A DNA stretch of 64,000 bases from Prosapia bicincta (lineage: Eukaryota; Arthropoda; Insecta; Hemiptera; Cercopidae), in NCBI GenBank assembly GCA_036971475.1, contig JBAIZL010000002.1, positions 1,391,113 to 1,455,112 of the forward strand, given 5' to 3'. The translations under genes were made by a program, and so were the position numbers. Positions 12,860 through 23,397 of the stretch are shown piece by piece. Every line of letters begins with the position of its first letter. Positions within the stretch are counted from its first letter, which is position 1. The notes under the pieces were generated by a model, which was not told where the DNA came from, made no database searches, and was given only the letters and a program-made list of their open reading frames with translations.

Positions 12860-13240
12860 GAACTTACAAATTGGAGTTCCCATATTATTATTACGTAATT
12901 TAAACCCACTAAAACTATGTAACGGTACGAGACTGCAAGTAAGAGTTATGAGTAGTATTGCTATAGAGGTTACTATTCTTATGAGATCAGCTGCAGGAAT
13001 TCGTTTTATACCCTGCAATACCTACTGATTTACCTTTCCCGTTTAATTAAAGGACTTCAAGTCCCCATTAAGTTTCGCTCGTTATTGCAATTAATAAAGC
13101 TCAAGGCCAACATTTCAATATGATCGTATTTATTTGCACTCTGTTTCTCCATGGACATTTACATGTGGGATTATCTGGAACAGCTAAACAGGATATTCAG
13201 TATTCTATTACCAAACGGATTAAAAACCAATAATGCTATT
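12850..13240 (+). pseudogene. Helitron/PIF1-type helicase fragment (decayed)
   Basis: The plus-strand translation reads GVPILLLRNLNP, then LCNGTRLQV, then IEVTIL. In a shifted frame there follow IPTDLPF, INKAQGQ and finally HGHLHVGLSGT. These match in order the C-terminal part of the PIF1-like helicase domain of Helitron transposons, in which GAPIMLLRN-like, LCNGTRL, INKAQGQ and HGQLYVALSR blocks are characteristic. At least one frameshift and in-frame stops break it, and the Arg of the last motif (LSR) is replaced by Gly. No Rep domain is seen, because the 148-bp satellite replaces everything 5' of it. It is a dead transposon relic inside the gene 1 intron, and the recognition rests on motif memory, not a search. 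Confidence 0.82.
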
Positions 13241-13254
13241 TCAAAGGGGGTTTT

Positions 13255-13352
13255 AAAATAAATATTATAAATAAATAAATATATATAATAATAAATAAAT
13301 AATAATAAATAATATATAAATAAATAATAATAAATAATATATAAATAAATAT
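13255..13352. repeat. AT-rich (AATA)n simple repeat
   Basis: Irregular AATA/ATAA repeats of about 100 bp just downstream of the Helitron relic. Confidence 0.85.
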
Positions 13353-14201
13353 ATAAATATGGATCATCTCACATGCACTATGGCACACTCCAATTTCTAT
13401 TGAATTGTTGGTCGCAAAGAGGGTTAGATTGTATAACAGCTGTTTAAAAAAGAAGGTTATTTTGATTTATTTAATGTTAATTATTAGTTTAAAATGCTAT
13501 TGAACTGAAAATGTCTTTCATTTTTAAGTTAATAAATATAATAATTTCAAAAAATAAATCTTATCAAAAGAGTTTAGCATGAAAAATGGATTCTACCTTT
13601 TGTGTGTTACATATTATTTGAACGCAATTCTTATAAATTTTAGTTAAATTGTTTTGTTCTGAGAACAATAAAAATTTATTTACTATTATTAGGCTTAAGT
13701 TCTAGAAACCCTTTATTAAAATTTAGTTATCTATGGTGCAAAATGGTTTCATATAACACGGGCAGTGAACTATAGCTGATTTTCAGTAACTGTAAACACA
13801 AGATAGAACTTAATGAATAGAGTTCTTTGTTATATTAAAAAGTGGATAAGAATCTTATAGGGAGATATAATTATATAAAACACTCAAATAAATAAATAGA
13901 ATATAACGAAACTTTGAAAATTTTCTCCCATGTAGATAATCTATTTTCATGAAAATGACACAATTTAAATTTAATTTTTTCAGAACGAGTTTTCTTATCA
14001 AACCCTTTTTTCCTAATATCGCAGCACACGTGACGGGGAAGGTAGATTTTATATAAGTTGATAATGAAACAGGTACCAGGTTCGTAAGCAAATGTATGTA
14101 ATGTATAACATAATTCTCGTCCTTGAGGCCTACTAATACTTCATTTCTTTCGAATAAGCCTAAGACATGTTCCTTGTGATAAAGGTCTCTTATTTAATGT
14201 G
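13353..14201. other. no gene seen (intron 1 of gene 1)
   Basis: AT-rich sequence without recognisable coding or repeat structure. A 78-codon minus-strand ORF at 13855-14091 shows no family features. Confidence 0.55.
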
Positions 14202-14717
14202 CTTTGTGACTAAGATAAGTATTCACTACGAAGAGGAATGATTATGCAGGGGCTAACATATAGTGGAGAATAGAGGCTGTATCTCAGAGACCTACTGTCT
14301 ATCGGGGAAGAGATTAAGGACACGTTCCCGTAATAGGGTGGGAGAAGTATGTATCGCTATGAAAGCTCAGCTTCTTTGTGACTAAGATAAGCATTCACTA
14401 TGAAGAGGAATGATTATGCAGGGGCTAACATATAGTGGAGAATAAAGGCTGTATCTCAGAGACCTACTATCTATCGGGGAAGAGATTAAGGACACGTTCC
14501 CGTAATAGGGAGGGAGAAGTATGTATCGCTATGAAAGCTCAGCTTCTTTGTGACTAAGATAAGCCTTCACTATGAAGCGGAATGATTAGGCAGGGGCTAA
14601 CATATAGTGAAGAATAAAGGCTGTATCTCAGAGACCTACTGTCTATCGGGGAAGAGATTAAGGACACGTTTCCGTAATAGGGTGGGAGAAGTATGTATCG
14701 CTATGAAAGCTCAGCTT
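14202..14717. repeat. 172-bp tandem repeat, three copies
   Basis: CTTTGTGACTAAGATAAG starts at 14202, 14374 and 14546, giving exactly 172 bp per unit. The copies differ at only a few positions. The array ends at CTCAGCTTC near 14717. Confidence 0.95.
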
Positions 14718-14890
14718 CTATGATTTACACTCTCTACTCTGTAATAGACAACAAGTATCCATAAAATATTTTATATACAAATACTGAATTTTGTTTTAAA
14801 CAGCAGTCATCGCTTAAACATACCCACAAATTAGTCGACGCTTATTGTGTTTTACGCCAAACATCTGACTGTAAAACCTTTCTAACTTAC

Positions 14891-14908
14891 CCGAAAAGCT
14901 TTTCTCAT
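14891..14908 (-). CDS. gene 1, exon 1 (start codon exon)
   Basis: The 18-bp coding exon reads M-R-K-A-F-R and runs directly into a GTAAGT donor in phase 0. Joined to exon 2 it gives MRKAFR followed by IFISILLLASVSN, a good secretory signal with a basic n-region and hydrophobic core. The M-x-K-A-x-x pattern matches exon 1 of genes 2, 3 and 4. The ATG lies 29 nt below an initiator TTCACTT and 59 nt below the TATA box. It is 9.2 kb from exon 2, the longest such gap in the cluster. A transcript would settle the pairing. Confidence 0.68.
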
Positions 14909-14936
14909 GTTGCTCTGCACAGTTGTAGGCAATAAG

Positions 14937-15026
14937 TGAATTGCTATTTCCGAAGTTTCATTTTATACAACCGTTTTCGGACGTCGTGGAGTATATCTTT
15001 TGTGCAAAGAGTTTAAAATTCGCTAT
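14937..15026 (-). promoter_or_regulatory. gene 1 promoter
   Basis: TATAAAA at 14961-14967 is followed by an initiator TTCACTT with its A at 14937, a spacing of 30 bp. ATAGCGAATTTTAAAC at 15011-15026 is the motif shared with the other promoters of the family. Confidence 0.75.
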
Positions 15027-15345
15027 GACTTGTGGTAGTACTTCTAAGTTATCTTTTTTTTTATTAGATGCCTTTCGACGAAAGTAACAATTATATAGGA
15101 GCATATAAAACAAACATTTTATTTAAAAAAATATATTAAATTAGGCGCGAAGATAAAACCTTCTAAATTCAATGCTTATAGCGGCATTTAAAGTAAAAAA
15201 ACAATTTTTCACAAATTCAGTTATTGGCATCAAGTCTCATCTGTTTAAATAGAACAGTTGACGGTTAATGGTAATCTTGAACATGGAGTTTATGACTTGA
15301 CAGTGAGTAAGTACTTTCGATATATCGAAATCTTACTTAATTACT
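14961..15345. repeat. duplicated promoter-upstream segment, copy A
   Basis: Similar in order and spacing to 32424-32830 upstream of gene 3. Shared blocks on the plus strand include GTATATCTTT, TTTAAAATTCGCTAT, AGATAAAA.CTTCTAAATTC, GCATTTAAAGTAA, AAATAGAACAGT.GACGGT and ATGACTTGACAG.GAGTAA. Genes 1 and 3 therefore arose by a duplication that included their control region. Confidence 0.82.
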
Positions 15346-15587
15346 TAGGTGTAACAAACACGGCGTTACACGTTTAACCCCATTAATGAAGTCACTCTAC
15401 TAAAACAGGAGTAAATAATTACTTAGTTATCAATATTTTATTTGTCACAGATAAAGTTCATTTAACAAAATCCACTTTTACAAATCCGTATTCATGACTC
15501 TTGAGAGAAGTTAGGAAAATACTCTGACTATCTAGGCTGATGGTTTGTCTGCTCTAGGGAAGATATGGCTTGATTGATCTTAGTCAC

Positions 15588-15794
15588 AAACACACACACA
15601 CGCGCACATGCACACGCACACACACGCACGCACACGCACATGCACACGTGCACGCGCACACGCACATGCACATGCACAGGTGCACGCGCACACGCACACG
15701 CACACGCGCACACACACGCGCACACACACACGCGCACACACACTCACACTCACACGCACACGCACACGCACACGCTTACACACACGGACATACA

Positions 15795-15825
<31 letters not shown>

Positions 15826-15832
15826 GCGCGCG
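15588..15832. repeat. (CA)n/(CG)n microsatellite
   Basis: About 245 bp of almost pure purine-pyrimidine alternation, mostly CA and CG steps, ending in about 22 bp of (CG)n at 15811-15832. All ORFs called over it are low-complexity artefacts. Confidence 0.97.
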
Positions 15833-17424
15833 GACCTTTACTTACCTTACTCGTAACTACCAAACCTGCTTACCTCCGTCCAACTCATATCCAACCTCCC
15901 ACTCTTCGATATTTCACCACATCTTGTCCATAGAAAACTTATGATTTACTTCGTAAGTCGATCTCTTGTTAGAAAACTATATCTCAAGAAATGTATCTCT
16001 CAGAACGAGCTCCTGAATTTATAATTTGAGAGACATATTTGACTTAACGGCTTTTTGCAGTTATTCTTCAGTGAAACTTATTTTATATATATAAAAATCC
16101 CTTCCTAATGGGTAAATAAAAATTTGTTTTTATTAAATTTTAAAGTACTTAATAATATGTTTTACAGTACATTTTTTGTATTTCTTTATAATAATTAATT
16201 TTAATTTGATTCACTTTTACATTTTACAATATTTTTTTCATTAAACAGTTTGATTCAATTTTTATTTTAATTTGTTCTTTTATTACCCTAATTAACCCAT
16301 AATTTATAATACTGTATTAACAATGCTTGTTGACTCCCTAAGCCCCTAGTCCAAGAACAACGAGCTATAAAACTGACGTACTGTATGTACTCGTATTGCC
16401 ACTTTACTAGTCTAACCTATATAATATTATTATAACTACTCAGAAATACAAATATCAAATTAAAATTCATATTACATGAAAAGCTTATTTATTAAATTAT
16501 TGTTTCATTTCAAAAAATTAATTATTCATTTTATGTCCTTACGAATTTTTGTTAATATATCGCCCGTATTACAGATAATTATTAAATTCCTTTATCGTAA
16601 GCAGAAATGTATAACTATTAAAATCAGGTTTCGTTTTTCTATACAATTATCAAAGTATTTATTTAAGGTTACAATTTCTGTTTTAAGCCTAATATTAACA
16701 TAAAAACATATATTTACCCATCACACAATATTTATTAGTCTTTATAGCCTGCAATTAATAAAATAAAATTTATGTGCCAAAAGTCAAAATATATTATTTT
16801 AAATTTATTTTCGTTCTTTATACAAATATCAGAGTTAATATTTTAGGTTAAAATAATTGTGTTAAACTTAATAATAGTGTAACACATATTTATCTTTATA
16901 CAGTTACTATTATTCATAACCTATAACTAATACAATGACTATTCAAAATTTATTTGCTTAGTTAAGCTATATTTGAATTTATATTATGAAATAATTCCCA
17001 CTATCCATTACAAACAAAAACTTATATGTGGAAAATTAATAAATTTACTCTATTATCCTGAAAGGAATATCTCTCTCTTATGCTATTTATCTTGAATACA
17101 TTTCGAATTTTAATTAATAATGTTCGAAATAAGGTTATAATTTAGGATAAGTTGAAGTTTATAAAAACTTTGCGCATATTTTCAATTGTCGTTTGGCGAA
17201 ATTCTGATTTTGAAGTCAGTCTTCCCTCGGCACTGCATTTGATAAATGGTTGTGCTTGTCTTTATTCATTAAATTTTTACTCCAAATAGGTTAACATAGT
17301 TTGATAATTTGAAAGTTTGTTTCACTTTTTAAAATTACATAATCTATGGCGTCTTTTAAAGGTATAATAGGTTCGGCGTTGAAATTCTTCATTTATTGTT
17401 ACATTGTCGAGATAATCGTATTTG
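15833..17424. other. no gene seen
   Basis: Very AT-rich, with long T- and A-rich tracts. A 75-codon plus-strand ORF at 16476-16703 is AT-driven and shows no family features. Confidence 0.6.
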
Positions 17425-17645
17425 GTACTTCAGCATGAAGCACAAGTACACGGAATTACATTTCGCACTATAGGTCCATATTACTATGGCACATAGTCTA
17501 TGTTTCCCAAAAGAAACGATAGATCATTTCCAGAAATTCTTTGTAAACATCATCTTTAAGGTTTCCATTAAAATCAATTAGTTCCAGAATTTAGTCATCG
17601 ATAACACCAGTCCAAATATTAACGTGGAATCTGTGTTAGAAATTT
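17425..17645 (-). pseudogene. DDE transposase fragment (decayed, tentative)
   Basis: The minus-strand translation of about 17505-17645 gives HRFHVNIWTGVIDD, then a stop, then LIDFNGNLKDDVYKEFLE. This resembles the block VNVWAGIVGD...L.GE.Y..FL found in many arthropod mariner/Tc1-superfamily-like transposases. Several stops interrupt it, and the following catalytic HDGAP-like block cannot be read clearly. Identification is from motif memory. Confidence 0.5.
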
Positions 17646-17744
17646 ATTTTACACGATACCACGTAGATTTTCGTTGCTCCATAAATGTCTATTTTTCAAT
17701 TCTTTCCAATTATTTCACTCACCCTTTTTTTATTTATATACCAT

Positions 17745-18181
17745 GTTCAAATTTTTAATCGTTAATTAAGTACTTTTTATTCATTCATTTTTATAAATTT
17801 GTGGGGGATGTCTCTTTATGTTAATACAGTTTAGGAAAATAATATTAACTAAATAACTAAGTTTGATTAATTCATATTAGTTTTATACTGGAGAAAAACT
17901 TTTCACAAAAGGGCAAGTTATGCAATGTAGATATTTCTTCACATTTGGATTAAAATAACTAATAACATATGGTTTCACAAAACAGAAAACAGGTGATTTT
18001 ATGTTATAAGTTTACTGGTAAAACAGCGGTTTTAACGGATAGGTTATGTTTCTTTATTTATAACTTATTAATTCTAATGATTTAAAAAAAAGTAATTAAA
18101 ATAATTTATTTTAAAGACATAAGTAAATTTTGATGGCTCAAGTAAGAATTGACTTTAAAAATGTTTTGTCTATATTACTTG
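17745..18181 (+). mobile_element. interspersed repeat, copy 2
   Basis: About 437 bp with the same ends and internal landmarks as copy 1: GTTCAAATTTTTAATCGTT at the left, GAATTGACTTTAAA and TATATTACTTG at the right. Not coding. Confidence 0.78.
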
Positions 18182-18297
18182 TTAGAAATAGAAATCGCGA
18201 TTCTTGAAAAAGTAGTTTCAAGAGTAAACTAAAATTACGTTATCAGCATTGCCAATGAGAGACGTTTAATGGGACAGGGTAATACATCAATACAAAT

Positions 18298-18505
18298 GTT
18301 GAACCTTCTGCAGGGGAAAGGGTTAAGTTCTTCTTTACGTAGAATGTCCCACATTACATTTTCTTAGCTACGACTTAATTTTTAATCGTTAATAAAGTAC
18401 CTTTTAAACAATATTCGAGCTGACTTGTAAGTGAATATGAACCTTCTGAAGGACAAAAGGGTAAAGTTTTTCTTTGCGTAGAATGTCCCACAATATATTT
18501 CTTGA
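18298..18505. repeat. short direct duplication and element end
   Basis: GAACCTTCTG with a following AAAGGGT.AAGTT.TTCTTT.CGTAGAATGTCCCACA block occurs at 18301 and again at 18439. Between them, TTAATTTTTAATCGTTAATAAAGTACC at 18378-18404 matches the left end of the interspersed repeat. Confidence 0.7.
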
Positions 18506-18650
18506 TCAACCAATGCGATGGGTAATTTGCCTCGTACTTGTAGCTTGTTCCTCATCAAAACCTTGTTCTGGTTGGCGTTCGTTGGAAATGACTCATTCGT
18601 CTGTAAAAACTGATAAACTAAAGAAAACGTTTTCGCATTTGGACTTTGTT

Positions 18651-20042
18651 TTTCGGGAAGTGTTATCTGATAACACGTTATGCAGCTTCCGCATTCCCTT
18701 TACAGTATCCGTAACAGAAAGTTGTATCGTATATTCTTCATTTGAAAATTGTAACGGAAGTTTTATCTCTAATGTCACTTTACACTTCCTTTATGTATAT
18801 GACAGTTTCGGGAAGTGTTATCTGATATCACGTCATGCAGCTTCCGCATTCCCTTTACAGTATCCGTAACAGAAAGTTGTATCGTATATTCTTCATTTGA
18901 AAATTGTAACGGAAGTTTTAACTCTAATGTCACTTTACACTTCCTTTATGTATATGACAGTTTCGGGAAGTGTTATCTGATATCACGTCATGCAGCTTCC
19001 GCATTCCCTTTACAGTATCCGTAACAGAAAGTTGTATGGTATATTCTTCATTTGAATATTGTAACGGAAGTTTTAACTCTAATGTCACTTTACACTTCCT
19101 TTATGTATATGACAGTTTCGGGAAGTGTTATCTGATATCACGTCATGCAGCTTTCGCATTCCCTTTACAGTATCCGTAACAGAAAGTTGTATCGTATATT
19201 CTTCATTTGAAAATTGTAACGGAAGTTTTAACTCTAATGTCACTTTACACTTCCTTTATGTATATGACAGTTTCGGGAAGTGTTATCTGATATCACGTCA
19301 TGCAGCTTCCGCATTCCCTTTACAGTATCCGTAACAGAAAGTTGTATCGTATATTCTTCATTTGAAAATTGTAACGGAAGTTTTAACTCTAATGTCACTT
19401 TACACTTCCTTTATGTATATGACAGTTTCGGGAAGTGTTATCTGATATCACGTCATGCAGCTTCCGCATTCCCTTTACAGTATCCGTAACAGAAAGTTGT
19501 ATCGTATATTCTTCATTTGAAAATTGTAACGGAAGTTTTAACTCTAATGTCACTTTACACTTCCTTTATGTATATGACAGTTTCGGGAAGTGTTATCTGA
19601 TATCACGTCATGCAGCTTCCGCATTCCCTTTACAGTATCCGTAACAGAAAGTTGTATCGTATATTCTTCATTTGAAAATTGTAACGGAAGTTTTAACTCT
19701 AATGTCACTTTACACTTCCTTTATGTATATGACAGTTTCGGGAAGTGTTATCTGATATCACGTCATGCAGCTTCCGCATTCCCTTTACAGTATCCGTAAC
19801 AGAAAGTTGTATGGTATATTCTTCATTTGAATATTGTAACGGAAGTTTTAACTCTAATGTCACTTTACACTTCCTTTATGTATATGACAGTTTCGGGAAG
19901 TGTTATCTTAAAGCAAGTCATGCAGCTTCCGCATTCCCATTAGAGTATCTGTAAAAGAAAGTTGTGTCGTATATTCTTCATTTGAAAATTGTAACGGAAG
20001 TTTTAACTCTGATGTGAATTTGCACTTCCTTTATCTATATGT
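18651..20042. repeat. 155-bp satellite array, nine copies
   Basis: TTTCGGGAAGTG recurs every 155 bp from 18651 to 19891. Internal copies are nearly identical; the first and last are more diverged. Each unit holds a 69-codon ORF, but 155 is not a multiple of three, so the frame changes from unit to unit. The array is therefore not a coding repeat. Confidence 0.96.
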
Positions 20043-20470
20043 AGGAACATTTAGCATTAGTTTCCTTGAGGAACAAGCCCGGAAAGTTTCCTAGTTTCTT
20101 CCTGGGGCAGCTTGTACAGTAGTATACAAATTTTACAAAAATAATAATTTTTAGATACTGATTTGGTTAACATAGTGTTTTTCAGTTTTTTAAAAATTAT
20201 TGACAATGTGCAATATAGACGAAAACCGTTGTTTGTGGGTGAACTTCTCAAAGTGAGAACAAATCATGCAAGGTATTAAGCAAATATGTAAACGTCGTTG
20301 GCGTTGTTAAGAAACTTTCAGTTGTTAATAACTACTATACCACTTATAACGTGGGCCACATTAAACTTTTGATAGATTTAGACCATATACTAATAAAGGA
20401 AAGTTTTAAGAAATAACAGTTAGTATATAAACTCATATAATATTTTTTTATTGCTAAAGTCGTACGCTGT
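20043..20470. other. no gene seen
   Basis: AT-rich sequence between the 155-bp array and the (GX)n pseudogene; nothing recognised. Confidence 0.6.
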
Positions 20471-22066
20471 TTATAACAATGCTCCATAACCGGCTCCATA
20501 TCCCGAACCAGAACCCCCTTTACTGGAACCAGCACCGTACCTTTCACCGTTTTCAGAACCAGAACCCCCTATACCGGAACCAGCACCGTACCTTTCACCG
20601 TTTTCAGAACCAAAGCCTCCTTTGCCGGAGCCAGCACCATATCCGGCACCATACCTAGAACCATAGCACCCTTTACCGGAACCAGCTCCGTACCTTTCAT
20701 CGTTTGCTGAACATGAGTTTCCTTTACCAAAACCAGCACCATAACCTTCACCGTATCTAGAACCAAAGCCTCTTTTACCGGAACCAGCACCATATCCGGC
20801 ACCATTTCCAGAACCAGAGCCTCCTTTACCGAAACCAGCACCATATCCTTTACCGTATCCAGAACACGAGACTCCTTTACCTGAACCAGTACCATATCTG
20901 GCACCATTTACAGAACCAGAGCCTCCTTTACCGAAACCAGCGCCATATCTAGAACCAGAGCCTCCTCTACTGGAACTTGCATCATACCTTTCACCGTATC
21001 CAGAACCAGAGCCTCCTTTACAGGAACCAGCACCATATCCGGCACTATGTCCAGAACCAGGGCCACCTTTACCGGAACTAGCACCATTTCAACAAACAGA
21101 GCCTCCCTTACTGAAACCAGCGCCTTAACTAGAACCAAAGCTTCCTCTACTGGAACTTGCATCATACCCTTCACCGTATCCAGAACCAGAGCCTCCTCTA
21201 CTGGAACTTGCATCATACCCTTCACCGTATCTAGAACCAGAGCCTCATCTACTGGAACTGCATCATACCCTTCACCGTATCCAGAACCAGAGCCTTCTCT
21301 ACTGGAACTTGCATCATACCCTTCACCATATCTAGAACCAGAGCCTCCTCTACTGGAACTTGCATCATACCCTCCACCGTATCCAGAACCAGAGCCTCCT
21401 CTACTGGAACTTGCATCATACCCTTCACCGTATCCAGAACTAGAGCCTCCTCTACTGGAACTTGCATCATACCCTCCACCGTATCCAGAACCAGAGCCTC
21501 CTCTACTGGAACTTGCATCATACCCTTCACCGTATCCAGAACTAGAGCCTCCTCTACTGGAACCGGCATCATACCCTTCACCGTATCTAGAACTAGAGCC
21601 ACCTTTACCAGAACTAGCACCATTTCTACAAACAGAGCCTCCCTTACCGAAACCAGCGCCGTATCTTGTACCAGAGCCTCCTCTACTGGAACTTGCATCA
21701 TACCCTTTACCGTATCGAGAATCAGAGCCTCCTTTACAGCAACCAGTACCATATCCGGCACTATGTCCAGAACCAGAGCCCCTTTTACCGGAACTGGCCC
21801 CATAACTTTACCGTATCCAGAGCCAGATACTCTTTTACCAGTACCAGCACCATACCCTTCACCTTATCCAGAATCAAAGCTTTCTCTACCAGAACCACCA
21901 CCATATCCGGCACCATGTTTAGAACCAAATCCTCCTTAACCAGAACCTGCACCATAACCTTTACTGTATCCAGAAACAGAGCCATTGTCTCTTCTTCATC
22001 GTCACTGCCTGATCCGTAACCACTTCCACTTCCATACCCCATTCTCACGTTATCGCTTCTCGATCC
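20471..22066 (-). pseudogene. disabled (Gly-X)n family member
   Basis: The minus-strand glycine frame starts with RMGYGSGSGYGSGSDDE, close to GVGMGYGSGYGSGSDDE in gene 4, and ends GSGYGAGYGALL-stop at 20471. Between them the frame is broken repeatedly. A shift follows DDEEET near 21985. TAA replaces AAA in GSGKGG at about 21937 and again in GSG-GEG at about 21865. One G is lost in GGTAAAGTTATGG near 21808 and one T in AACTGCATC near 21258. TGA and TAA stops lie near 21090 and 21127. The N-terminal signal-peptide part and the exon 1/promoter signature are missing. Many Gly codons have become Asp, Ser, Arg or Cys (units of the GYDASSSRGG type), so selection on composition is gone. Shifted frames are long and open, giving false hydrophobic VLDTVKG-type ORFs. 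The homopolymer-poor context makes sequencing error an unlikely cause of all breaks. Confidence 0.85.
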
Positions 22067-22483
22067 TAGTACACCAACAAGTGCATTGAAGCAGTTACTT
22101 ACTTGACAAAGGGTTCAGAAGCCTCAAGTGTTCACCGATTTAGTAATTGTAGTATGAGTTGAGCTACTATTCTTTGTCACTGCATCGTATTAATGTAAAT
22201 TTGGTATAATTTGTAATAAATGGATATCGGATGATTAAATGTAGATGTTGTTAAATTTATATGATTGTTTAATGATTTAGAAACCTGAAGTTGTGACTAT
22301 AGAAAGGTAAGGTAAATATAATATAAACTAAACGTAAAACATTTGCAAAAATGTTAGGTTTCATTATATGTGTATATATAAATATATATATATATATATA
22401 GTGTCCATTATTTTTCCGTTGCACTGACTTTATGAAGTTAATAATATTACTTGTAAATAATTTTTTCTACCACCAAGTGCAAT
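22067..22483. other. no gene seen; short (TA)n
   Basis: AT-rich sequence with a TA run at about 22369-22400. I find no TATA/exon 1 signature for the neighbouring pseudogene here. Confidence 0.6.
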
Positions 22484-22587
22484 AATTTTACCTTTTGTAA
22501 TGAAGCACCTTTTGGTTACTTGACCATTCTGAGTGATTCGAAAATGGTCAAGTGACCGAAAGGTGCCTAATCACAAAAGGTAAAATT
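22484..22587. repeat. long imperfect hairpin
   Basis: The left arm 22484-22528 (AATTTTACCTTTTGTAATGA, AGCACCTTTTGGTTACTTG, ACCATT) pairs with the right arm 22541-22587, which ends AAAAGGTAAAATT. About 40 of 45 positions pair around a loop of about 12 nt. It could be a small foldback element or a hairpin RNA source. Confidence 0.85.
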
Positions 22588-23030
22588 GCCAGCGATTATT
22601 TTTCCACCTTTGCAGGCCTAGAAAATACATGAAACTTATATATAGTAAAAAACATTATTTTAATAATTATATATTTCGGTCGGTTATATAATTTTTAATA
22701 TTATTTTGTGCCTGAAGAGACTGCAAAATAGTAGCCGAAACGTTGCTTGTATAAAGAAACAATTTAAATGTTCTTATATGTCATCTGTATTTTATTTAAA
22801 AACTATATTGATTCTTACATTGATCATACAAAACAATGTATCATGTTTTAGTTTCGTTGTCTTGTTTCTTTTCTGAACGCATTTTGTAAAATAGGCTGAA
22901 GATTGTACAAAAAGGCTCGTTATTTCAAAAGTGAGACGAGACTAAAAGTTTGTGGGATATTAAGTGCGTACTAAAGGAATGTGTATTACATTATATCAAT
23001 TTATAACTCAATTAATTATCTTACATGAAT
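22588..23030. other. AT-rich, with a possible transposon-end motif
   Basis: Contains CCTGAAGAGACTGCAAAAT followed by GCCGAAACGTTGCTTGTATA at 22711-22755. The form GA-GA...GCCGAAACGTTG is seen at ends of repetitive elements in several invertebrates; this is memory-based and tentative. Nothing else recognised. Confidence 0.35.
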
Positions 23031-23036
23031 TTTATT
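23031..23036 (-). terminator. candidate polyadenylation signal of gene 2
   Basis: AATAAA on the minus strand about 68 nt below the gene 2 stop codon. Confidence 0.55.
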
Positions 23037-23103
23037 TGTAATACATTTTATAAACTATTCGGTACATTGGTAAGCTTACAAACAAATAGTTTTTGGCTTA
23101 TCT

Positions 23104-23397
23104 TTAACCTGAACCGGTACCGTATCCGGCGCCATATCCATAACCAGTGCCTCCGTTACCACTACCAGTTCCATATCCTACGCCTTGTCCAATACCTGTG
23201 CCACCGTTACCAGACCCAATTCCTATTCCTTCACCACGTCCATAACCAGAACCACCGTTACCAGAACCAAAGCCTTCCCCGGCACCATATCCATAACCAG
23301 TGTCTCCATTACCGCTACCAATTCCAACTCCAGATCCGCTACCGTATGAGGCCAGGATATTAGAAACACCTGCCAAGATGAGGACGATAATAAAACT
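23104..23397 (-). CDS. gene 2, exon 2: short secreted (Gly-X)n protein
   Basis: Encodes 97 residues; with exon 1 at 23945-23962 the protein is 103 aa, the smallest of the family. The exon starts in phase 0 after a TTTAATTTTTAG acceptor and reads SFIIVLILAGVSNILAS, the signal-peptide core, so the mature chain likely starts near SYGSGSGVG. The mature part is about 75 residues of alternating glycine (GIGSGNG, GYGYGAGEG, GYGRGEG, GYGTGSG). It has Asn, Thr and Tyr but almost no Lys, unlike genes 1, 3, 4 and 5. Asp, Glu and Arg occur once or a few times. It ends GYGTGSG-stop, close to the ends of genes 1 and 3. Short, complete and with an intact promoter, it is probably functional. The likely role is as a minor extracellular matrix or fibre component, inferred from composition. 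Confidence 0.85.
   Translation of the reverse strand, partial: SFIIVLILAGVSNILASYGSGSGVGIGSGNGDTGYGYGAGEGFGSGNGGSGYGRGEGIGIGSGNGGTGIGQGVGYGTGSGNGGTGYGYGAGYGTGSG

Noticed and set aside
15528..15944. Cys/Val- or His/Thr-rich ORFs over the CA microsatellite
   Set aside because: Pure dinucleotide artefacts.
18474..19954. Repeated 69-aa ORFs in the 155-bp array as a gene family
   Set aside because: The unit length is not a multiple of three, ORFs overlap and restart in each unit, and copies vary without codon constraint.
20344..22048. Hydrophobic VLDTVKGMMQVPVEEAL-type ORFs over the pseudogene
   Set aside because: These are the shifted frames of decayed (GX)n DNA, not a separate gene.
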